Assembly (NCBI RefSeq): GCF_900111095.1
Contig: NZ_FOGB01000007.1
Span: forward strand, 88,883 to 152,882
DNA: 64,000 nt
From: Amphritea atlantica
Lineage (GTDB): Bacteria > Pseudomonadota > Gammaproteobacteria > Pseudomonadales > Balneatricaceae
Direction: 5' to 3'
Positions 28,077 through 36,474 of the stretch are shown one piece after another. The notes under the pieces were generated by a model that did no database searches, had not been told where the DNA came from, and worked only from the letters and a program-made list of their open reading frames with translations. The translations under genes and the position numbers were made by a program. Within the stretch, counting starts at the first letter, position 1. Every line of letters begins with the position of its first letter.

Positions 28077-28369
28077 CAGAACCAGCTCACCACTTTGCCA
28101 TAACGACAACTCAGTTCGACGAAACCGTCATAGTCAATAGGGCGAAATTCCTGATTGAGCTGTTTCAGGCCCCGGGCTTCGGCATCATTCTCCAGCAGAT
28201 AGCATTGCACCGAGCCAGGCAGGCGGGTGAAAAGTTCGGCATAACCCTGTAGTGCTGCATAAACGCCGTTCTCAATCAGCAGCAGGGCATCACCCTCGCT
28301 TACGGCTGACAGGCTATCGATGAGGGCGCTGCTCTCCGATGGGGTTTTGTTAATCAGGTGTAGTGTCAT
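28076..28369 (-). CDS. tusB: Sulfurtransferase complex subunit TusB
   Basis: The 97-residue protein matches TusB/DsrH: MTLHLINKTP at the N-terminus, DALLLIENGVYAAL near residue 27 and the C-terminal ELSCRYGKVVSWF. It is a structural part of the TusBCD hexamer relaying sulfur to TusE. It lies two bases after tusC and overlaps tusE. Confidence 0.92.
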   Translation of the reverse strand: MTLHLINKTPSESSALIDSLSAVSEGDALLLIENGVYAALQGYAELFTRLPGSVQCYLLENDAEARGLKQLNQEFRPIDYDGFVELSCRYGKVVSWF

Positions 28370-28371
28370 AA

Positions 28372-28740
28372 TCAGAAGCTCAGAACCTGGTCCTGTTGTT
28401 TGATCAGAGCGGTAATACCGTTCTGATCCAGCAGGGTAATATTTAATCGTATATCAGCAGGACAGATGCCCCGTTGTTCCAGTGCCTGGCGACAAACATA
28501 GAGTCTGTCAATATCATACATCTCCAGCATTGCAAGGTTTGCAGAGAGGTTTTTCTGACCAATCTCAGAGGCGTTGTGTTCAGGCAAAAGTTGCAATACG
28601 CCGTCGCCCATAAACAGCAGGCTCAGGGGTTGTTCAAAGACTGAGATTGTTAGCGCGACATCCAGGGCATCCCGGGCGGCGCTGCTACCATAGGGAGCCT
28701 TACGATTGATAATCAGAAATGATTTTTTAGTCTCACTCAT
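28372..28740 (-). CDS. tusC: Sulfurtransferase complex subunit TusC
   Basis: The 122-residue protein matches TusC/DsrF, with IINRKAPYGSSAARDALDVAL at the N-terminus, LLFMGDGVLQLL near residue 40 and the YVCRQALEQRG cysteine near residue 82. It forms the TusBCD sulfur relay complex with its neighbours, two bases from both tusD and tusB. Confidence 0.92.
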   Translation of the reverse strand: MSETKKSFLIINRKAPYGSSAARDALDVALTISVFEQPLSLLFMGDGVLQLLPEHNASEIGQKNLSANLAMLEMYDIDRLYVCRQALEQRGICPADIRLNITLLDQNGITALIKQQDQVLSF

Positions 28741-28742
28741 TA

Positions 28743-29135
28743 TCAGGCTCCAAAGGTGACGACACGGTCGGAGAGGATACCCGCTTCAGCCAGCTGACCC
28801 AATCCTGAGAGAGTAAAGCCGGAACTGAGATTATGGCCGCTCTTTTCATAGCGTCGGGCTTCATTTTCATCGAGAACCCCACGCCGGACTGCGGCTGCGA
28901 TACAGACCACCAGGTCCAGTTCATGCTCGCGGGCCAGCGCCGTCCATTCGGTCGGGATATTGATTTCGTCCTGCGGCGGGGCAGCCAACGCTGAACCACT
29001 GTGAACACCATCCGCGTAAAAAAACACCCGATGTATCCTATGTCCGAGTTTTAAAACGCTTCTGCAAAACTGCAAAGCGCTGGCTGACGCCTGGGAGCTA
29101 TAGGGAGCCCCGGTAACAACGATTGAAAAAATCAT
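28743..29135 (-). CDS. tusD: Sulfurtransferase complex subunit TusD
   Basis: The 130-residue protein matches TusD/DsrE. It begins FSIVVTGAPYSSQAS, has the FFYADGVHSGSAL segment near residue 38, and carries the active cysteine in LDLVVCIAAAVRRG near residue 78 that accepts persulfide from TusA. It heads the tusDCB-tusE transcript, which continues into the reductase and hyi genes with gaps of 13 and 41 bp. Confidence 0.92.
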   Translation of the reverse strand: MIFSIVVTGAPYSSQASASALQFCRSVLKLGHRIHRVFFYADGVHSGSALAAPPQDEINIPTEWTALAREHELDLVVCIAAAVRRGVLDENEARRYEKSGHNLSSGFTLSGLGQLAEAGILSDRVVTFGA

Positions 29136-29155
29136 AATAGTGATGTCTGTAAACT

Positions 29156-29192
29156 AAAAAGCCCTGCAATCTTATCAGGATTGCAGGGCTTT
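29156..29192 (-). terminator. Rho-independent terminator of the yccA gene
   Basis: On the reverse strand GCCCTGCAATC pairs perfectly with GATTGCAGGGC around a seven-base loop, followed by TTTTT. It lies 40 bp after the stop at 29232 and 21 bp before the tusD start. Confidence 0.92.
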
Positions 29193-29231
29193 GTGTGTTG
29201 TTTTCAGCAGGTGAAAACTAAACAGAAACGC

Positions 29232-29912
29232 TTAGTCGTCGCTCAGAAAGCCTACCAGTTGCAGCAGGTGGATGAACAGGTTGAAGATGCTTGTGTACAG
29301 GCTGACCGTGGCCATAATGTAGTTGGTATAGGTGCCATTCACTATGTTACTGGTGTCATAGACAATGAAGCCGGACATCAGCAGTACAACCGCAGCGGAA
29401 AACGCCAGGTTAAGCGCAGGGATGTGGATGCCGAAGAATGGCAGGGCGATCAGCACTACCATGGATACCAGCACAACCATTAAGCCTGCAGCCAGGAAAC
29501 CACCCATAAAACTAAAGTCTTTCTTGCTGGTGAGGACATAGGCTGAAAGACCCAGGAAGGTCGCTGCAGTCATCCCCATCGCAGTCATGACGATCTGGCC
29601 GCCATTGTTCATGGCAAGATAGGCATTCAGGATCGGACCCAGGGCAAAGCCAAACAGGCCGGTGAATACAAACACCAGCGGCAGTGCCGCCGCACTATTC
29701 TGTTTTTTAGCGATAACAAAGGTGAGGATCATACCCACGATCATCGCCCCCAAAGCTAAGATCATCGGCGGATTAATGACCATGGAGATACCGGCGGTCA
29801 TCGCGCTGAATACCAGAGTCATGGCAAGCAGCAGGTAGGTGTTTCTTATCACCTTATTGGTTGCCAGAACCGACTGTTCTGAACGGACGGTCATTGTATC
29901 GATATTACGCAT
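29232..29912 (-). CDS. yccA: Bax inhibitor-1/YccA family membrane protein
   Basis: The 226-residue inner-membrane protein has seven predicted membrane segments and the BI-1 signatures NTYLLLAMTLVFSAMTAG near residue 25 and FIVYDTSNIVNG near residue 181. E. coli YccA is a substrate and modulator of the FtsH protease. It lies upstream of tusDCB-tusE, separated by a strong terminator. The same neighbourhood (yccA near tusE) occurs in enterics. Confidence 0.9.
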   Translation of the reverse strand: MRNIDTMTVRSEQSVLATNKVIRNTYLLLAMTLVFSAMTAGISMVINPPMILALGAMIVGMILTFVIAKKQNSAAALPLVFVFTGLFGFALGPILNAYLAMNNGGQIVMTAMGMTAATFLGLSAYVLTSKKDFSFMGGFLAAGLMVVLVSMVVLIALPFFGIHIPALNLAFSAAVVLLMSGFIVYDTSNIVNGTYTNYIMATVSLYTSIFNLFIHLLQLVGFLSDD

Positions 29913-30111
29913 TTTATCCCTCTGAATATTAAGGCTTTAGGTGCCGTTTAAAGTTATAGGATACTGTATATATATAGGTTTTTTTCGGTATTTCAACCAT
30001 ACAGGTATTACGTGTTAATAGGTATGACTGGATCATCTTATATAGGTTCATAGGCAATCAGATGATTTATTGTTAAGCTGCGCGCCTTGATCAGATCAGG
30101 TAAGTATCACG

Positions 30112-30897
30112 ATGTATCCCATCCATATTCTTTTTGAAGATGAACACTTTTTCGCAATCGATAAGCCCGCCGGCTTGCTGGTACACCCCAGTCCTATCGA
30201 GCGCCGTGCCCCCAATGCGGTTGCGCTGATTCGCGAACAGCTGGGGATTAAAGCCTTTACGGTGCACCGTCTCGACCGGCCGACCTCCGGAGTGCTGATC
30301 TTTGCTAAATCCTCAGAGGCTGCGAATAAGCTCAATCTCTGTTTTGCTGAACGCCGGGTGCAGAAAACCTATCTGTGCGTCTGTCGGGGGTATACAGAGG
30401 AGCAGGGGGTAATCGATTATCCCCTGAAAGAGATTATTGATAAGGTGGCTGACAAGATGGCTAATCCGAATAAGCCAGCAAAAGATGCCGTAAGCCGCTA
30501 TCGTCGCCTGGCCACTGTCGAGCTGCCTATTCCTGTCAGCAAATACCCTGCGGCGCGTTATTCGCTGGTTGAAGTTAAACCGGAAACCGGACGCAAACAC
30601 CAGATTCGTCGTCATCTGAAACATATATTTCACCCTCTGGTGGGGGATACGCAGCACGGCGATGGCAAACATAACGCGCTGTTTCGTCACCATTTTGGTC
30701 TGGATCGGTTGTTGCTGATGGCCACCAGACTGGAGTTTGTTCACCCCTTTACTGATGAGAATATTGAGATCAATGCGCCGGTGTCGCCCTGGGTGGATCA
30801 GCTCTTTACACAGTTTGGCTGGCAGGGGCACTATCCGGCAGCCGCCAATTCAAGCCAGGAGGCCAGTGTCCCTGAAAGTGAACCCCGTTTTTGGTAG
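30112..30897 (+). CDS. truC: tRNA pseudouridine(65) synthase TruC
   Basis: The 261-residue RluA-family enzyme has the catalytic aspartate in FTVHRLDRPTSGVLIFAKS near residue 54, which matches TruC. Further motifs are QKTYLCVCRG near residue 83 and VEVKPETGRKHQIRRHLKH near 160. TruC makes pseudouridine 65 in tRNA-Ile and tRNA-Asp. It lacks the N-terminal S4 domain of RluC/RluD, consistent with its length. It appears monocistronic. Confidence 0.88.
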   Translation: MYPIHILFEDEHFFAIDKPAGLLVHPSPIERRAPNAVALIREQLGIKAFTVHRLDRPTSGVLIFAKSSEAANKLNLCFAERRVQKTYLCVCRGYTEEQGVIDYPLKEIIDKVADKMANPNKPAKDAVSRYRRLATVELPIPVSKYPAARYSLVEVKPETGRKHQIRRHLKHIFHPLVGDTQHGDGKHNALFRHHFGLDRLLLMATRLEFVHPFTDENIEINAPVSPWVDQLFTQFGWQGHYPAAANSSQEASVPESEPRFW

Positions 30898-31019
30898 CTG
30901 AACGGTGTCCTGAAACTGTGCGAATTGGCGTTGTGTCGTTCAGTGGCAGCAAGACTCGAATAATACTGATGGTTTTATTGTCTTTTTCTGCTTTTTGACT
31001 ATTGTCCACCGGTTTAATT

Positions 31020-31048
31020 TGCGTATCCTTAACCCTTAAAAATACGCA
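31020..31048. other. Inverted repeat upstream of mtnN
   Basis: TGCGTAT at 31020-31026 is repeated in inverse at 31042-31048 (ATACGCA) with a 15-bp gap, and CTTTTAC follows. It may be a weak terminator for truC or an operator for mtnN, which starts 32 bp further. Confidence 0.35.
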
Positions 31049-31079
31049 CTTTTACACTAGCCGTGATGGAATCACCTGA

Positions 31080-31838
31080 ATGACCAACAACACCTCCTTT
31101 GCTGAGCGCCTGCACGCTCAGTCTGATCAGCTTAAAATCGGTATTATCGGCGCTATGGACGAAGAGGTCGAACTACTGAAACAAACACTGGAGGGACGTC
31201 AGGAGCATACGATTGCCGACTATAGCCTCTACACCGGCACTATGCATGGTATCCAGGTAGTCCTGCTCAAGTCTGGAATTGGCAAGGTCAATGCTGCGAT
31301 CGGCACAACGCTGATGCTGCAGGAGTTTCAACCTACCTGTGTGATCAATACCGGGTCTGCCGGCGGTTTTGCTTCTGAGCTGGATGTGGGTGATGTAGTG
31401 ATCTCAACTGAAGTCCGTCACCATGATGTGGATGTTACGGTGTTTGGCTACGAACATGGTCAGGTTCCCGGATTGCCCGCCGCTTTTATTCCCGATAATT
31501 TTCTGTCGGATGTTGCCCAGCGCTGTATCTCCCGCATGGCGGACATTAAAACCGTAAGAGGGTTGATTGCTACCGGCGATTCATTTATGAACTGCCCTGA
31601 GCGGGTCGCCAAAACCCGCGAGCATTTTCCGACCATGAAGGCGGTTGAGATGGAAGCCGCAGCGATTGCACAAACCTGTTATCAGTTTGATGTTCCCTTT
31701 ATTGTGATTCGGGCACTGTCCGATATCGCCGGTAAAGAGTCTAACCTGTCGTTTGATCAGTTTCTGGTGGTTGCTGCGAAGCACTCGGCGGAGATGGTTA
31801 TGGCGATTGTTCAAACCATTGCGGATGAAGCAGCCTGA
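31080..31838 (+). CDS. mtnN: 5'-methylthioadenosine/S-adenosylhomocysteine nucleosidase
   Basis: MtnN removes adenine from methylthioadenosine and S-adenosylhomocysteine, recycling SAM by-products. The protein has IGIIGAMDEEVELL, NTGSAGGF near residue 90, the purine-binding FMNCPE segment near 168, EMEAAAIAQ near 190 and the catalytic aspartate in RALSDIAG near 214. At 252 residues it is about 17 longer than usual at the N-terminus (MTNNTSFAERLHAQSDQ); no closer in-frame start exists, so the extension looks genuine. Confidence 0.93.
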   Translation: MTNNTSFAERLHAQSDQLKIGIIGAMDEEVELLKQTLEGRQEHTIADYSLYTGTMHGIQVVLLKSGIGKVNAAIGTTLMLQEFQPTCVINTGSAGGFASELDVGDVVISTEVRHHDVDVTVFGYEHGQVPGLPAAFIPDNFLSDVAQRCISRMADIKTVRGLIATGDSFMNCPERVAKTREHFPTMKAVEMEAAAIAQTCYQFDVPFIVIRALSDIAGKESNLSFDQFLVVAAKHSAEMVMAIVQTIADEAA

Positions 31839-31901
31839 TCGTTCCGCTGGAATAACAGGTAAACAGACACTCAGTACAGTAATTACAAAAGGCAACGGAC
31901 T

Positions 31902-33083
31902 ATGACCACCTCTTTCTATCCCCCCCAACGAACGCTGATGGGGCCCGGCCCCTCTGATGTACATCCGCGGGTTCTGGCGGCACTTTCCCGGCCAACCATC
32001 GGCCATCTCGATCCTGAGTTTATTCGCATGATGGACGAGGTAAAGCAGATGTTGCAGTACGCTTTCAAAACCGAAAGCCCGCTGACAATGCCGATCTCAG
32101 CGCCAGGGTCTGCCGGTATGGAGGCCTGTTTTGTAAACCTGGTCGAGCCGGGTGATAAGGTGATCGTCTGTCAGAATGGTGTGTTTGGCGGGCGGATGAA
32201 AGAGAATGTTGAGCGCTTCGGCGGCACAGCGATTATGGTTGAGGATGACTGGGGTAAGCCGGTGGATCCAGCCAAAGTGAAAGCCGCTTTTGCAGCGCAT
32301 TCTGATGTTAAAATTCTGGCTTTTGTTCATGCAGAGACCTCTACCGGCGTTCTGTCTGATGCGAAAACGCTGTGTCAGATCGCACAGCATCATGGTGCAC
32401 TGACGATTGTCGATACGGTGACATCGCTGGGCGGCAGTGAGCTGGATGTTGATGGCTGGGGCGTCGATGCGGTCTATTCCGGAACTCAGAAATGTCTCTC
32501 CTGTCCGCCAGGGATCTCCCCCATCAGCTTTAATCAGCGTGCTATCGAAGTGATTGAAAAGCGTCAGACTAAAACTCCCAGCTGGTTCCTGGATCAGAAA
32601 CTGGTGATGGGTTACTGGGGTGGCGGTGCGAAACGAGCATACCACCACACGGCTCCGGTTAATGCGTTATACGCTTTTCATGAGTCGCTGGTGATGCTGG
32701 AAGAAGAGGGGCTTGAGAATGCCTGGGCACGTCACCGTCATCACCATAATGCGTTGCGCGATGGTCTGGAAGCGATGGGCATCGGATTCCTCGTAGAAGA
32801 GCCTTACCGCCTGCCACAGCTTAACTCGGTCTTTGTGCCTGAGGGGATCGACGAAGCGGAGGTGCGTAGCCGTCTGTTAGCCGATTACAGTCTGGAAATC
32901 GGAGCCGGGCTTGGAGCTCTCGCTGGTAAGGTATGGCGTATCGGTCTGATGGGGGCTGCGTGCAATAAGAAGAATGTACTGCTCTGTCTGAGTGCGCTGG
33001 AAAATACCTTGTCGGCGATGGGGGCAGATATCCCTACAGGCAAGGCGATTGCGGCAGCACAAGCGGTCTATAACGCGAATTGA
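31902..33083 (+). CDS. Class V aminotransferase (alanine/serine-glyoxylate type)
   Basis: The 393-residue PLP enzyme resembles alanine-glyoxylate and serine-glyoxylate aminotransferases: LMGPGPSDVHPRVLAALS, SAPGSAGMEACFVNL near residue 67, HAETSTGVLSDA near 145, DTVTSLGG near 170 and the PLP lysine in YSGTQKCLSCPPGISP near residue 198. It probably transfers amino groups to glyoxylate or a related oxoacid. The hyi and GarR-like genes 4-6 kb away also concern glyoxylate-derived metabolites, though not in the same transcript. The exact donor is not determined. Confidence 0.85.
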   Translation: MTTSFYPPQRTLMGPGPSDVHPRVLAALSRPTIGHLDPEFIRMMDEVKQMLQYAFKTESPLTMPISAPGSAGMEACFVNLVEPGDKVIVCQNGVFGGRMKENVERFGGTAIMVEDDWGKPVDPAKVKAAFAAHSDVKILAFVHAETSTGVLSDAKTLCQIAQHHGALTIVDTVTSLGGSELDVDGWGVDAVYSGTQKCLSCPPGISPISFNQRAIEVIEKRQTKTPSWFLDQKLVMGYWGGGAKRAYHHTAPVNALYAFHESLVMLEEEGLENAWARHRHHHNALRDGLEAMGIGFLVEEPYRLPQLNSVFVPEGIDEAEVRSRLLADYSLEIGAGLGALAGKVWRIGLMGAACNKKNVLLCLSALENTLSAMGADIPTGKAIAAAQAVYNAN

Positions 33084-33151
33084 TTTAACAGCAGAAGCCC
33101 GATGCCTGAACGCTGCGCTTGTCCGTAATCCGAAACGGCGGGAAAGCTGTT

Positions 33152-33691
33152 TTAATGTTCGGTCATCAGGCTGCTCATCAGTTGGCGTACCGCTTTAATA
33201 TTTTCCGGGTGATCCCACTCCCGCGCGCCGCTAATGGTTTCAATCTGCATGCCGCTGGCATCAAGCAGAAAGCTGGAAGGCATCCCCTCAATGCCCAGCT
33301 GAGTAAAGGCACTGCCTTTATCATCAAGATAGACGGGCAGGTCGAAATCGAAAGTTTGCTCCTCTAGAAAACTGTTAACTGTGGCTGCGGTTTGTCCCAG
33401 ATTAATCAGTACAACTTTGAATTCACTGGGGTCAAATTGCTGCTGTAGTCGCTGTAATGAAGGCATCTCTTTAACGCAGGGGGGGCACCAGGTCGCCCAG
33501 AAGTTAACCAGTACCAGGCCGCCCTTATGCTGATTCAGATTGGCCGTATTACCCTCAAGATCGGTCACCCTGAGTTTGTCGTAAAATGATTCTGTGGCCG
33601 ATACCGGCGGTGCCAGCGTGCACAGCAATAGCAAAAGCGTGCCGATGAAAAGGGTTGCTGGTCGCCGAGTATATTTGTCAGATTGCATCAC
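33152..33691 (-). CDS. TlpA/ResA-like thiol-disulfide oxidoreductase
   Basis: The 179-residue protein has an N-terminal export signal or anchor (residues 13-33), then a thioredoxin fold with the redox motif ATWCPPCVKEMPSLQ near residue 71 and a cis-proline segment GMPSSFLLD near 145. Such proteins reduce or scavenge periplasmic disulfides, for example in cytochrome c assembly. It is convergent with the aminotransferase gene. Confidence 0.88.
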   Translation of the reverse strand: MMQSDKYTRRPATLFIGTLLLLLCTLAPPVSATESFYDKLRVTDLEGNTANLNQHKGGLVLVNFWATWCPPCVKEMPSLQRLQQQFDPSEFKVVLINLGQTAATVNSFLEEQTFDFDLPVYLDDKGSAFTQLGIEGMPSSFLLDASGMQIETISGAREWDHPENIKAVRQLMSSLMTEH

Positions 33692-33786
33692 ATGACCCTG
33701 AAAATTAGAGGTGTTTCAATATATACCATTAGCATAGAATACCCTGATCATAGCAATAGTCAGCCCTTGGGTGGAGAGGAAAACGT

Positions 33787-34650
33787 ATGAAAGTTGCATT
33801 TATCGGTCTGGGAGTGATGGGCTATCCGATGGCTGGTCATCTGGCCAATGCGGGTCATGATGTCACTGTCTACAACCGCACAGCGACAAAAGCTGAGCAG
33901 TGGTGTCAGCAGTATAAGGGAAACCGGGCAACCACTCCGGCTGAAGCGGCGCGCAATGCAGAGATTGTATTTACCTGTGTTGGCAATGATGACGACCTGC
34001 GGCAGGTGGTTGCAGGGCCTCAGGGGGTATTCAGCAGCATGGCTCAGAATGCCATTCTGGTTGATCACACGACGGCATCTGCCGAAGTCGCCCGTGAACT
34101 GGCGGTTATCGCTGCCGACAAAGGGCTTCAGTTTCTCGATGCTCCGGTATCCGGTGGCCAGGCCGGGGCTGAAAACGGTGTTCTCAGTATCATGATTGGT
34201 GGCGAGCCCGCGGTGTATGAACGAGCGGCGGCGGTTATTGATTGCTATGCAAAATCTGCCAAATTACTCGGCCCGGCAGGCAGTGGTCAACTGGCCAAGA
34301 TGGTTAATCAGATCTGTATTGCGGGGCTGGTCCAGGGGCTGGCTGAAGGAGTTCATTTTGCAAAACAGGCTGGCCTTGATGCCGCCGCTGTGTTTGATGT
34401 TATTCAGCATGGAGCTGCGGGGTCATGGCAGATGGTTAACCGTCATCAGACTATGATTGATGATCAGTTTGATTTCGGCTTCGCCGTCGACTGGATGCGT
34501 AAAGATCTGAAAATTGCATTGGATGAAGCACGCAGTAATGGTGCTCAGTTGCCAGTAACTGCGCTGGTTGATCAGTTCTATTCAGAGGTGCAGAAGATGG
34601 GTGGCAATCGCTGGGATACCTCCAGTCTGGTGAAACGGCTCGATTCTTAA
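33787..34650 (+). CDS. NAD(P)-dependent beta-hydroxyacid dehydrogenase
   Basis: The 287-residue protein shares family motifs with the gene at 26807: FIGLGVMGYPMAGHLANAG, DAPVSGGQAGAENG near residue 119 and GQLAKMVNQICIAG near residue 172 with the catalytic lysine. It also has a C-terminal KDLKIALDEARSNG helix. Members oxidise or reduce 3-hydroxyisobutyrate, tartronate semialdehyde or related acids; the substrate is not resolvable. GGAGAGG precedes the ATG. Confidence 0.85.
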   Translation: MKVAFIGLGVMGYPMAGHLANAGHDVTVYNRTATKAEQWCQQYKGNRATTPAEAARNAEIVFTCVGNDDDLRQVVAGPQGVFSSMAQNAILVDHTTASAEVARELAVIAADKGLQFLDAPVSGGQAGAENGVLSIMIGGEPAVYERAAAVIDCYAKSAKLLGPAGSGQLAKMVNQICIAGLVQGLAEGVHFAKQAGLDAAAVFDVIQHGAAGSWQMVNRHQTMIDDQFDFGFAVDWMRKDLKIALDEARSNGAQLPVTALVDQFYSEVQKMGGNRWDTSSLVKRLDS

Positions 34651-34744
34651 TCTGTCCCGAAACCTTAGCTGCCAGGCGGTTTTCAAAACCAGGGTTGGGT
34701 AGATAGGCGTCTGCCTGAAATTTATTAATAGATCTTTTTGACTA

Positions 34745-34772
34745 TTGTGCCTGAGGGTGGATGCTCTATAAT
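34745..34772 (+). promoter_or_regulatory. Sigma-70-like promoter of the 47-residue membrane protein gene
   Basis: A consensus TATAAT at 34767-34772 is preceded by TTGTGC at 34745-34750 with a 16-bp spacer. The expected transcript would have a leader of about 70 bases before the ATG at 34849. Confidence 0.65.
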
Positions 34773-34848
34773 CGCGCCCTATAACTAAAACAGATAAACC
34801 TGAAATTATACGTAATCATTGATTACGATAACCCATGAGGACAGTTCT

Positions 34849-34992
34849 ATGGCCGATAAATACACTATGATCTCTTTCGCACCCAGCATGGCAATTGTTG
34901 CTGCAATGGTTGTTGGAACCTTCGTTGCTATTTACTACCTGCGTAAATGCATTGCCAAAGACGCTGCTAAAGCCGCTCAGCGCGCTGAATAA
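34849..34992 (+). CDS. Single-span small membrane protein (47 aa)
   Basis: The frame encodes MADKYTMISFAPS, a hydrophobic helix of about 17 residues (MAIVAAMVVGTFVAIYY), and a basic, alanine-rich tail with one cysteine just after the membrane (LRKCIAK, then DAAKAAQRAE). A TGAGGAC Shine-Dalgarno sequence lies at proper spacing. The gene has its own consensus -10 element and its own terminator, so it is very probably real and well expressed. I do not recognise the family. The basic tail suggests the C-terminus is cytoplasmic. Confidence 0.75.
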   Translation: MADKYTMISFAPSMAIVAAMVVGTFVAIYYLRKCIAKDAAKAAQRAE

Positions 34993-35010
34993 TAAGCCGT
35001 CTTTTTGAAA

Positions 35011-35035
35011 AGAGCAGCTCCTGGCTGCTTTTTTT
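35011..35035 (+). terminator. Rho-independent terminator of the small membrane protein gene
   Basis: AGCAGC pairs with GCTGCT around a five-base loop and is followed by a run of T to 35035. It starts about 20 bp after the stop codon. Confidence 0.85.
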
Positions 35036-35082
35036 GTGCCTGCTGTTTTCTGTCGGGTGGGGGTACGTAGTGCAGATCGGGG

Positions 35083-36045
35083 TCAGATCTGCAAGTTCCA
35101 GTTATCAGGCACAATAAAACCCCGGTCAGCTTCATGCCAGCGACTCTCTTTAAACACCAGGCGGGCGATCAGCATCGGTGTGGTAATGCTACGATCAGTT
35201 ATCTCTGCAAGCTCAGCACGCGACAGGGTTTCCTGAAAACAGCAGCGGGCCAGGGCCAGCCAGCGGGGCTTCATCAGAACAATATACTGATAATGGTCCC
35301 CCAGAGCATCCGTTTCAGAAGCTCTGATCCACCAGCCTTTAAGATGATCCGGGTTGACCGGGGCAGGAGGGTTGTATGCCTGCCACTGGGCGAAGGGGTA
35401 AAACAGATAGCCCCGTAGTAAGAGTGAGTGTCGGTCAGGCAGAAGCCCCAGCTCCATCGCCTGAGTTTTTCCGGCATCGGTTTTCGACAGCTGCAGCTGA
35501 TGTTCGGTGAGCCGTTGCCATTTACGATCCAGTCGGTCAGAGCGGTTAGGGCCGATGAAGTCCTTCAGATTGCAGTGGTTTACATCAGTGGTTGTGCACA
35601 GATAAAACTTTACTGCGGCTTCAATATGCACGTTGATGCTGTTCTGCAAAGCCATCAGGAAGTCATATTCACCGACGGTAGCTTTCTCTCTTGATACTTG
35701 TATATTGTATTTAAGTTCAATGGGTTGAGTGAAAGTTTTTATGTAAAATCTTACCAGATCTTCGAAATAATAGCCGAGCCTGAACTGCGCCTGTTGGCGC
35801 AACTCATCTATCAGTGGCTGAGGGTTTTGATCCAGTCTGGCAAGGTGTGAATCGATCTCTGGGATATTGAAAAGCCAGTCGGAAGATTCGTTGTCCGGAG
35901 GAGTCATTAGTGAAGGGCTGTAGATCAGCCAGTGCAGATCGCGGATCACTTCCTGCTGATACACTGAGCCTGACTCAAGGATGGTGGATTTCGAAATGGA
36001 ACCCTTCGCTGAGTGACCGATGTTATGGCTGCGATTTTTGCCCAT
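35083..36045 (-). CDS. DUF1853 family protein
   Basis: The 320-residue protein matches DUF1853 as I recall it: RDLHWLIYSPSLM near the start, LGYYFEDLVRFYI near residue 90, GEYDFLMALQNSINVHIEAAVKFYL around residue 125, and DFIGPNRSDRLDRKWQRLTEHQL. The arrangement YFE ... EYDFL ... HIEAAVKF resembles the acidic core and E-x-K of PD-(D/E)XK nucleases, suggesting a nuclease-like fold; this is inference. Function is unknown. It is transcribed divergently from the 36129 gene. Confidence 0.75.
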   Translation of the reverse strand: MGKNRSHNIGHSAKGSISKSTILESGSVYQQEVIRDLHWLIYSPSLMTPPDNESSDWLFNIPEIDSHLARLDQNPQPLIDELRQQAQFRLGYYFEDLVRFYIKTFTQPIELKYNIQVSREKATVGEYDFLMALQNSINVHIEAAVKFYLCTTTDVNHCNLKDFIGPNRSDRLDRKWQRLTEHQLQLSKTDAGKTQAMELGLLPDRHSLLLRGYLFYPFAQWQAYNPPAPVNPDHLKGWWIRASETDALGDHYQYIVLMKPRWLALARCCFQETLSRAELAEITDRSITTPMLIARLVFKESRWHEADRGFIVPDNWNLQI

Positions 36046-36128
36046 AAATCATATATTCACATTGATGTGAAAAGCTCATAAAGTGATACGATACCAATAA
36101 CTTTACTCTACTTTTATCAGGATGTCTT

Positions 36129-36449
36129 ATGGCAGCAAATACACGTACACGCGCGAATCAACAGCAACTTCTGCCTAATGAAAAAGATCGTCACCCACTA
36201 ATGAGTGATTCTGACATCAACACCATTATGCTGAATGGCGCTAAAATCTCGCTCTCTAAGTTAAAGCGTGCACGCAGCTTCGATGCCAGGCTCTATTATT
36301 ATGCTGAGATCAGCGTCTACCTTGAAGTTAGTTTGTCCCGTGGGGCGGGTATCGCCGATGGTACCCGTAAACAGCTGGAAAAAATTCATACAGAGGCAAC
36401 CCATTACCATATGGATGCCAATAAGCTATTGAATATCCTTGAGGAATAG
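36129..36449 (+). CDS. Hypothetical protein (106 aa) upstream of uvrC
   Basis: The protein is basic at the N-terminus (ANTRTRANQQQ) and helical afterwards, with KRARSFDARLYYYAEISVYLEVSLSRGAG around residue 55 and a C-terminal helix ending NKLLNILEE. There is no signal or membrane segment. I do not recognise it. A 25-bp gap to uvrC suggests the same transcript. Confidence 0.65.
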   Translation: MAANTRTRANQQQLLPNEKDRHPLMSDSDINTIMLNGAKISLSKLKRARSFDARLYYYAEISVYLEVSLSRGAGIADGTRKQLEKIHTEATHYHMDANKLLNILEE

Positions 36450-36474
36450 AAGGGCGCACAGTTAGAATACGCGG

